Below, piece after piece: positions 42,200-47,567 of a stretch of 47,567 nt of DNA; position 1 is the stretch's first letter; each line of letters starts with the position of its first letter. The DNA is taken from the NCBI GenBank assembly GCA_022510525.1, contig JAFLTH010000014.1, forward strand, positions 1 through 47,567. The letters are read 5' to 3'. Under the pieces are notes generated by a model. The model did not search any database. It was not told the origin of the DNA and saw only the letters and a list, made by a program, of their open reading frames with translations. Source of the stretch: Lachnospiraceae bacterium (GTDB lineage Bacteria > Bacillota > Clostridia > Lachnospirales > Lachnospiraceae). The translations under genes were made by a program, and so were the position numbers.

Positions 42200-44440
42200 T
42201 TATGATTCATTTATATCTGTACCACTCACATCCGGTTCATTTTCATCGGTTCTATTCTCATCAGACTGCTCGACTATATTATTACTTTCTTTTCTTAAGG
42301 CCTGTGAGAAATCATACTCTATATTCGATTGTGAAAAGCGGCCCACATTAGGCTGTTCTATTGACTGATTCGGTCGATATTCCTGTTGATTCTCTGTTTG
42401 CTGCTCTTTGCTCTCAGTCTGCTCACCCTCGGCCTTCTTATGAGGATCTATCTTAAACCGCTCTTCCTTATCCTTTTTCTTATCATCTTCCTCCGGTTCA
42501 GGAATACCTTTTTCCTTACGATATATCTTCATAAATTCCTTACCGGTAATCGTTTCTTTTTCAATCAGATAATCTGCGAGCTTATCCATTAATTCCCTGT
42601 TCGCCTTAAGCAGCTTCTTAGCCTGCTTATAACTGTCGTGCAATAACTTCATAACTTCCGTATCAATATCTGCTGCAGTCACATCCGAACATGTAAGAGA
42701 AGCTCTTCCGTCAAGATATTGACTCTCCACTGTAGCGAGTCCCATCAATCCGAATTTCTTGCTCATACCGAATCGGGTAATCATATTGCGTGCAATGCTT
42801 GTTGCCTGCTCAATATCGTTTGCCGCTCCTGTCGTTACCGTATCAAAGACTATTTCTTCCGCTGCACGGCCTGCCAGCAGACCCACCAGCCTGTCCTTAA
42901 GTTCTGCTTCCGTATCAAGATATTTTTCTTCTTCAGGCACATGCATAACATAACCGAGCGCACCCATTGTTCTTGGTACGATTGTAATCTTCTGTACGGG
43001 TTCGGAATTTTTCTGCAATGCACTGACAAGAGCATGTCCGACTTCATGATATGAAACAATCTTACGCTCTTCCTTGCTCATAATGCGGTCTTTTTTCTCT
43101 TTTCCTACAAGCACCTGCTCCACCGCATCAAACAAATCCTTTTGACTCACAAATTCCCTGCCCATCTTAACGGCATTGATTGCCGCCTCATTAATCATAT
43201 TGGCAAGGTCGGAACCAACCGCACCTGAGGTTGCAAGCGCAATCTCATCCAAATCAACGCTCTCATCCATCAGCACATCTTTGGAATGAACTTTCAATAT
43301 TTCCACACGACCTTTTAAGTCAGGCTTGTCTACAATAATTCTTCTGTCAAAACGTCCCGGACGAAGCAAGGCTTTATCAAGAATTTCCGGACGGTTAGTT
43401 GCCGCAAGAATAATAATTCCTTTTTTACCGTCAAAACCATCCATCTCTGAAAGCAGCTGATTCAATGTCTGCTCACGTTCTTCGTTTCCTCCGCCGTATT
43501 TTGTGTCACGGCTTCTTCCTATTGCATCAATCTCGTCTATGAATACGATACAAGGTGCATTTTTTTCAGCTTCCTTGAACAAATCACGTACACGCGAAGC
43601 GCCGACCCCGACATACAGCTCGATAAAATCCGAACCTGATAATGAGAAAAACGGTACATGCGCTTCTCCTGCGACTGCTTTTGCCAACAAAGTTTTACCC
43701 GTTCCGGGAGGTCCTACCAAGAGAGCTCCCTTTGGAAGTCTGGCGCCTATCTTGGAATACTTACCCGGATTATGCAGAAAATCTACCACTTCCACAAGGG
43801 ATTCCTTGGCCTCATCCTCTCCTGCAACATCCTGAAAAGTAATTCCTGTTTCTTTCTGCACATAGACCTTGGCATTACTCTTGCCTACACCCATCGGGCC
43901 GCCGCTGCCCATCCTTTTAAACAAAAGACTGAGCAGTCCCCACATAAGCAGTACCGGAAGAACATAATACAGCAGAACCGTAATAATAATGCTTGAGCTG
44001 TCCGATACCTGCTTATTCAGCTTGATGCCATGCTCCAATAATCTCTCGGTAAGAGCGTCATCTTCCATTCGGCCTGTATAATAAGTGATATTTCCGCCAT
44101 AAGCATATATAAACGGATTATTGCTTCCACTGTTTTTCGGATAAATGGTAATTCTATCCGAATCAATAACAACACTTTCAATTTCATTATGCTCTATCAT
44201 GCTTATAAATTCATTATAACTGATCTCCTGATTGGATGAACCGGTCATAAATTTCATAAACATACTGATACTGAACAATGTAATCAAGGCTGCAATGATC
44301 AAGATAACAAAGCTCTGTTTCTTAGGATCGTTACCATTTCCGTTCGGACCGCCTGAACCTCCCTTATTGTCCTGTCCTCTGTTTGAATTGTTATTGTTGT
44401 TATTATAGTTACCATCATATTGGTTTAGATTATTATCCAT
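42200..44440 (-). CDS. ftsH: ATP-dependent zinc metalloprotease FtsH
   Basis: A 746-residue membrane AAA+ protease. An unusual Asn/Gly-rich cytoplasmic N-terminus (about 1-42, with a run of six Asn) precedes the first membrane segment (SFVILIIAALITLFSISMFM). An extracytoplasmic domain and second membrane segment (IIITVLLYYVLPVLLMWGLL) follow. The AAA module has Walker A GPPGTGKTLLAK, Walker B CIVFIDEIDAIG and the second region of homology ATNRPEILDKALLRPGRFDR; the zinc site is HEVGH. The C-terminal tail of about 90 residues is rich in E, K, Q, N and S. ATG 44440 is preferred over a TTG at 44464. GAGG lies 11 bases upstream. Confidence 0.95.
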   Translation of the reverse strand: MDNNLNQYDGNYNNNNNNSNRGQDNKGGSGGPNGNGNDPKKQSFVILIIAALITLFSISMFMKFMTGSSNQEISYNEFISMIEHNEIESVVIDSDRITIYPKNSGSNNPFIYAYGGNITYYTGRMEDDALTERLLEHGIKLNKQVSDSSSIIITVLLYYVLPVLLMWGLLSLLFKRMGSGGPMGVGKSNAKVYVQKETGITFQDVAGEDEAKESLVEVVDFLHNPGKYSKIGARLPKGALLVGPPGTGKTLLAKAVAGEAHVPFFSLSGSDFIELYVGVGASRVRDLFKEAEKNAPCIVFIDEIDAIGRSRDTKYGGGNEEREQTLNQLLSEMDGFDGKKGIIILAATNRPEILDKALLRPGRFDRRIIVDKPDLKGRVEILKVHSKDVLMDESVDLDEIALATSGAVGSDLANMINEAAINAVKMGREFVSQKDLFDAVEQVLVGKEKKDRIMSKEERKIVSYHEVGHALVSALQKNSEPVQKITIVPRTMGALGYVMHVPEEEKYLDTEAELKDRLVGLLAGRAAEEIVFDTVTTGAANDIEQATSIARNMITRFGMSKKFGLMGLATVESQYLDGRASLTCSDVTAADIDTEVMKLLHDSYKQAKKLLKANRELMDKLADYLIEKETITGKEFMKIYRKEKGIPEPEEDDKKKDKEERFKIDPHKKAEGEQTESKEQQTENQQEYRPNQSIEQPNVGRFSQSNIEYDFSQALRKESNNIVEQSDENRTDENEPDVSGTDINES

Positions 44441-44509
44441 TAATGAGGTATCCTCACTTTCCAATAAATCCGGCTCATTTGAAACCGTTTTTATTTTTCA
44501 TCTATCCCT

Positions 44510-44538
44510 ATTATATTTAACAGATTTTTATAAATCAA
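44510..44538 (-). promoter_or_regulatory. ftsH promoter
   Basis: On the minus strand TTGATT (44533-44538), 17-base spacer, perfect TATAAT (44510-44515), about 70 bases ahead of the ATG. The opposite strand carries pyrG; the 258-base gap holds no other gene. Confidence 0.7.
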
Positions 44539-44635
44539 TAAGAGATTTGTGAATTTATATACACAAGTATTAAAGATTTATAAAGTTTTTTCATAAATTT
44601 TGCTTTTATAGTAGATTTTTCCTGCTTCCGCATTG

Positions 44636-44641
44636 TATAAT
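44636..44641 (+). promoter_or_regulatory. possible pyrG -10 box
   Basis: TATAAT, 57 bases before the pyrG ATG. No -35 match at 16-18 bases is convincing. The start region (TAGGACAAG) lacks the GGGC start used for reiterative-transcription control of pyrG in B. subtilis. Confidence 0.35.
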
Positions 44642-44698
44642 AGGACAAGAAAAGAGTTGGCAAGACAGTCAAATAAGTTCTAATGAAAAGAGGGCAAA

Positions 44699-46309
44699 AT
44701 GGCAGTAAAATATGTATTCGTAACCGGCGGAGTTGTTTCCGGACTTGGTAAAGGAATTACCGCCGCATCTTTGGGCAGATTATTAAAGGCGCGTGGATAT
44801 AAAGTAACCATGCAAAAATTCGACCCCTATATAAATATTGATCCCGGCACCATGAATCCTATACAACATGGTGAGGTTTTTGTTACGGAAGACGGTACGG
44901 AGACCGATTTGGACTTAGGACATTATGAGCGCTTTATCGATGAAAATCTTGATAAAAACTCCAATGTCACTACCGGAAAGGTGTATTGGTCCGTCCTTCA
45001 GAAGGAACGCCGCGGCGATTATGGCGGAGGAACCGTTCAGGTTATTCCCCATATCACAAACGAAATCAAGGGCAGGTTTTATCGAAATTTCACAGATTCC
45101 GAAACCAGAATAGCTATAATAGAAGTAGGCGGAACGGTGGGAGATATTGAAAGCCAGCCTTTCCTTGAATCCATACGTCAGTTCCAGCATGAGGTCGGCA
45201 GGGAAAATGCTATTTTAATTCACGTTACCCTCATTCCTTATCTGAGAGCCTCTCAGGAGATGAAGACCAAGCCGACTCAGGCAAGTGTCAAAGAATTGCA
45301 GGGAATGGGTATTCAACCGGATATCATAGTATGCCGCAGTGAATATCCATTAGATCAAGGCTTAAAAGATAAGATTGCACTGTTTTGTAATGTACCAAGT
45401 AACCATGTTCTTCAAAATCTTGACGTAGAATATTTATACGAAGCGCCTCTTACAATGGAAAAAGAACATTTGGCTCAGGTTGCATGCGAATGTCTCAAAC
45501 TTGACTGCCCTGAACCTGACTTAACTGACTGGACCTGTATGGTAGAATCCCTTCGTACATCTACCGATGAGATAACAATTGCGCTTGTAGGTAAATATAC
45601 GCAGCTTCATGATGCCTATATCAGCGTTGTAGAGGCACTTAAGCACGGCGGTATTTCCAATCATTGCGTAGTCAATATTAAATGGGTGGATTCAGAAACC
45701 GTTACCGCAGACAATGTTGCGGATATTCTCAATGATGTAAATGGAATTCTTGTTCCCGGTGGATTTGGCGACAGGGGTATTGAAGGTATGATTCATGCTA
45801 TCCGCTATGCAAGGGAAAATAAAGTTCCATATCTTGGATTATGTCTGGGAATGCAGTTATCCATTGTAGAATATGCTAGAAATGTTCTTGGTTATAATGA
45901 CGCACACAGTATTGAATTGGATCCGAATACTACCCACCCGGTAATTGCATTGATGCCTGATCAGAGTGATGTGGAAGATATCGGCGGTACATTAAGACTT
46001 GGCTCCTATCCTTGTATTTTGGACGAGTCCTCCAAAGCATACGAACTATACGGAGAAAAAACCATTCACGAAAGACACAGACACCGCTATGAAGTAAATA
46101 ATGATTACCGCAATGTTTTAACAGAAAACGGAATGAAACTCTCAGGGCTCTCTCCTGACAGCCGAATTGTCGAAATGTGCGAATTGCCTGATCATCCGTT
46201 CTTCGTTGCGACACAGGCACATCCGGAACTTAAATCCAGACCGAACAGACCGCATCCTTTGTTTAGGGGATTGGTTAAGGCCGCTTTGGAATTTAAAGAT
46301 ATAAAATAA
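44699..46309 (+). CDS. pyrG: CTP synthase
   Basis: A 536-residue CTP synthase (UTP + ATP + glutamine to CTP), filament-forming in many bacteria. The N-terminal amidoligase domain has [26 protein letters not shown] and [25 protein letters not shown]. The C-terminal class I glutamine amidotransferase domain has [15 protein letters not shown], the nucleophile GLCLGMQLS (Cys about residue 381), and the His/Glu pair near [18 protein letters not shown] precedes the ATG. It is the only large housekeeping gene on the plus strand here and is flanked by a strong hairpin. Confidence 0.97.
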   Translation: MAVKYVFVTGGVVSGLGKGITAASLGRLLKARGYKVTMQKFDPYINIDPGTMNPIQHGEVFVTEDGTETDLDLGHYERFIDENLDKNSNVTTGKVYWSVLQKERRGDYGGGTVQVIPHITNEIKGRFYRNFTDSETRIAIIEVGGTVGDIESQPFLESIRQFQHEVGRENAILIHVTLIPYLRASQEMKTKPTQASVKELQGMGIQPDIIVCRSEYPLDQGLKDKIALFCNVPSNHVLQNLDVEYLYEAPLTMEKEHLAQVACECLKLDCPEPDLTDWTCMVESLRTSTDEITIALVGKYTQLHDAYISVVEALKHGGISNHCVVNIKWVDSETVTADNVADILNDVNGILVPGGFGDRGIEGMIHAIRYARENKVPYLGLCLGMQLSIVEYARNVLGYNDAHSIELDPNTTHPVIALMPDQSDVEDIGGTLRLGSYPCILDESSKAYELYGEKTIHERHRHRYEVNNDYRNVLTENGMKLSGLSPDSRIVEMCELPDHPFFVATQAHPELKSRPNRPHPLFRGLVKAALEFKDIK

Positions 46310-46322
46310 GACTAATACTAAA

Positions 46323-46360
46323 AATGTCGGAAAGATATATTTGCATATCTCTCCGACATT
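46323..46360. terminator. bidirectional terminator between pyrG and the glycosyltransferase
   Basis: AATGTCGG (46323-46330) pairs with CCGACATT (46353-46360), and an inner AGATAT/ATATCT stem continues the helix. On the plus strand it runs into TTATTTCATT; on the minus strand it runs into TTTTAGTATTAG. It serves converging genes and touches the glycosyltransferase stop codon. Confidence 0.78.
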
Positions 46361-47421
46361 TATTTCATTATATTTAAGTAAAAGTAAAGCAGTTTCTCCG
46401 CTTCCAGCACAATGTCATATCCGTTCTTAGAAACAAGTTTTGTCGCAGCACTCCTATCGCCTGCTTCAACATCCAAAATTGCTTTTGCCCATACCTCGTC
46501 TGTTTCTTCTAAGCTAAGAATTTTAACCTTTCCAATCAGGTCAATCACCGGATATCGATTTGATACCACACAGGGTAGTCCGGCAGCCTGAGCTTCAACC
46601 AATGCGACAGGTAAACCCTCATACAATGATGGAAGGAGAAAAACATCCATTGCAGATAAAAACTTTGGTACATTATCTCGTTTCCCCAAAATAAAAATAT
46701 TCGGGATGTCTTTTGCACGCCTCTCAACTTCCTCTTTCAGTGGTCCATCACCAATAATCACAAGCGAACTATCAGCTTGCTCTTTATGAACCGCTTTGAA
46801 AAAATCTATCATTCTTAATACATTCTTTTGTTCATGAAGGCGGCCAACAAATCCTACAACAGTGCCAATTAAACCTAATTCCTGCCTTATCTGCTCTCTT
46901 GAGTCCTTATCAAATTTATATATATCTAAATCTATCGCATTGTTGATAACTGTAAAGGCATTGTTGCCAAATACCCATTGGCCGGCATCTTCAGAACATG
47001 CCAGAAGATGCGTCAATAAACCACTCACAAAAGGCTTAAACAAATAATGCTGCCACAACACATTACATCTTGTGTTGTGTGAATGTCCTATAATAGCAGG
47101 AACTTTACACTTTCTTGCAACAATCGCATCCATAGCCATACTGGCTGAGTTTTGATGTATATGCACAATCTTATATCCGTTTTCTTTGATGACTTTTTTA
47201 AGCTCCTTCATATATTGAAACGGCTTTCCGGAGCGAGAAGGCAATCTATGTATTACCCCTCCCAATCGCATAATTTCATCATCATATCGTTCCGGACTTG
47301 ATGAACACGTAACAAAATCAAATTGAACTTTCTCCCTGTTAATATACCTATAGTAGTTCATAACCACTGATTCAACGCCGGCATATCCAAGAGATCCAAT
47401 TACCTGCAACACACGAATCAT
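46360..47421 (-). CDS. GT4-family glycosyltransferase (EpsF-like)
   Basis: A 353-residue GT-B fold glycosyltransferase. The N-terminal acceptor domain begins [25 protein letters not shown] and has [13 protein letters not shown] and GHSHNTRC. The C-terminal nucleotide-sugar domain has [33 protein letters not shown] and the E-x7-E motif in [21 protein letters not shown]. It resembles EpsF-type enzymes of exopolysaccharide/capsule clusters; donor and acceptor are unknown. The start at 47421 follows AGGAAG. A further upstream in-frame ATG would read through the tRNA-Lys gene and is rejected. No other polysaccharide genes are in view. Confidence 0.88.
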   Translation of the reverse strand: MIRVLQVIGSLGYAGVESVVMNYYRYINREKVQFDFVTCSSSPERYDDEIMRLGGVIHRLPSRSGKPFQYMKELKKVIKENGYKIVHIHQNSASMAMDAIVARKCKVPAIIGHSHNTRCNVLWQHYLFKPFVSGLLTHLLACSEDAGQWVFGNNAFTVINNAIDLDIYKFDKDSREQIRQELGLIGTVVGFVGRLHEQKNVLRMIDFFKAVHKEQADSSLVIIGDGPLKEEVERRAKDIPNIFILGKRDNVPKFLSAMDVFLLPSLYEGLPVALVEAQAAGLPCVVSNRYPVIDLIGKVKILSLEETDEVWAKAILDVEAGDRSAATKLVSKNGYDIVLEAEKLLYFYLNIMK

Positions 47422-47464
47422 AAATAACTTCCTATTATCAATCTCATATCTTCTACAATAGAAT

Positions 47465-47505
47465 AAAAAATACCGTTTCCCTAAACTATGTTTAGAGAAA
47501 AGGTA
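47465..47505 (-). terminator. terminator of tRNA-Lys
   Basis: On the minus strand TTTCTCTAAAC-ATA-GTTTAGGGAAA (one G·U), extended by TACC/GGTA, then TTTTTT. It follows the tRNA 3' end by about 10 bases. Confidence 0.85.
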
Positions 47506-47514
47506 TAAAAATAA

Positions 47515-47567
47515 TGAGCCACTGGGGATTCGAACCCCAGACAACTTGATTAAAAGTCAAGTGCTCT
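47515..47567 (-). tRNA. tRNA-Lys(TTT), 3' part, cut by window edge
   Basis: On the minus strand the visible part includes the end of the D-arm (AGAGC), the anticodon arm CTTGA-CTTTTAA-TCAAG with anticodon TTT, the T-arm CTGGG-GTTCGAATC-CCCAG, the acceptor 3' strand GTGGCTC and discriminator A. CCA is not encoded. The acceptor 5' strand lies beyond the right edge. Confidence 0.95.

Noticed and set aside
44580..44698. Reiterative-transcription (GGGC) attenuator of pyrG
   Set aside because: The expected GGGC start and a leader terminator hairpin are not visible in the 57 bases between the -10 box and the start codon.
47422..47544. N-terminal extension of the glycosyltransferase
   Set aside because: It reads through the tRNA-Lys gene and its terminator; [15 protein letters not shown] is the normal start of this family.

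Overview
The window is chromosomal DNA from a low-GC Gram-positive bacterium, most likely a Lachnospiraceae member (class Clostridia). This rests on gene content and order: an ireB–ruvX–DUF1292–rnjA–ylbF–(mltG-like)–trmR–trhP string, an hrcA–grpE–dnaK–dnaJ operon under a CIRCE element, an hprK–ROK kinase–murB–rapZ–whiA–HPr-like string, a type III glutamine synthetase, MtaB, a DUF3048 lipoprotein and a DUF6465-type protein. The genus cannot be fixed by reading alone. Both edges cut tRNA genes: the 5' half of tRNA-Gln(CTG) at the left and the 3' part of tRNA-Lys(TTT) at the right, both on the minus strand. I see no phage, insertion sequence, CRISPR array or plasmid function. Almost all genes lie on the minus strand; the plus-strand genes are a small HPr-like gene, the DUF3048 lipoprotein and pyrG.

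Layout. 1-2.5 kb: tRNA-Gln, then glnN with its own promoter and a leader that looks like a transcription attenuator. 2.5-8 kb: a compact operon from ireB to trhP, covering cell-wall/kinase signalling, RNA processing and wobble-uridine modification. 8-9.4 kb: mtaB, divergent from a tiny HPr-fold gene without the catalytic His. 9.7-14.5 kb: prmA–vanZ-like–rsmE–nifS-like–thiI, concerned with ribosome methylation and tRNA thiolation. 14.7-16.4 kb: the DUF3048 lipoprotein and a repetitive coiled-coil protein. 16.5-21.5 kb: heat-shock operon. 21.6-30.2 kb: one 2858-residue secreted protein with leucine-rich and Ig-like modules. 30.4-31 kb: a histone-H1-like Lys/Ala-rich protein. 31.2-40.2 kb: uppP, an aminotransferase, a patatin, a lipid kinase, then the carbon-control/envelope operon read from hprK down to a Crh-like HPr. 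40.2-46.3 kb: uvrC, ftsH and divergent pyrG. 46.4-47.4 kb: a glycosyltransferase.

How the genes fit together. The region is rich in RNA modification: trmR, trhP, mtaB, thiI with its sulfur donor, rsmE and prmA. It also encodes HPr kinase together with two HPr-fold proteins that both keep the Ser46 region but have lost His15 (Glu in one, no His in the other), which points to signalling rather than sugar phosphotransfer.

Most interesting signals: (i) a two-hairpin palindromic element found twice, each time exactly at a stop codon, with compensatory differences in its stems; (ii) the Glu15 Crh-like protein and the second His-less HPr; (iii) a complete gene encoding only the membrane/LysM-like part of MltG; (iv) the glnN leader; (v) the giant surface protein with an internal two-module duplication and no visible anchor.
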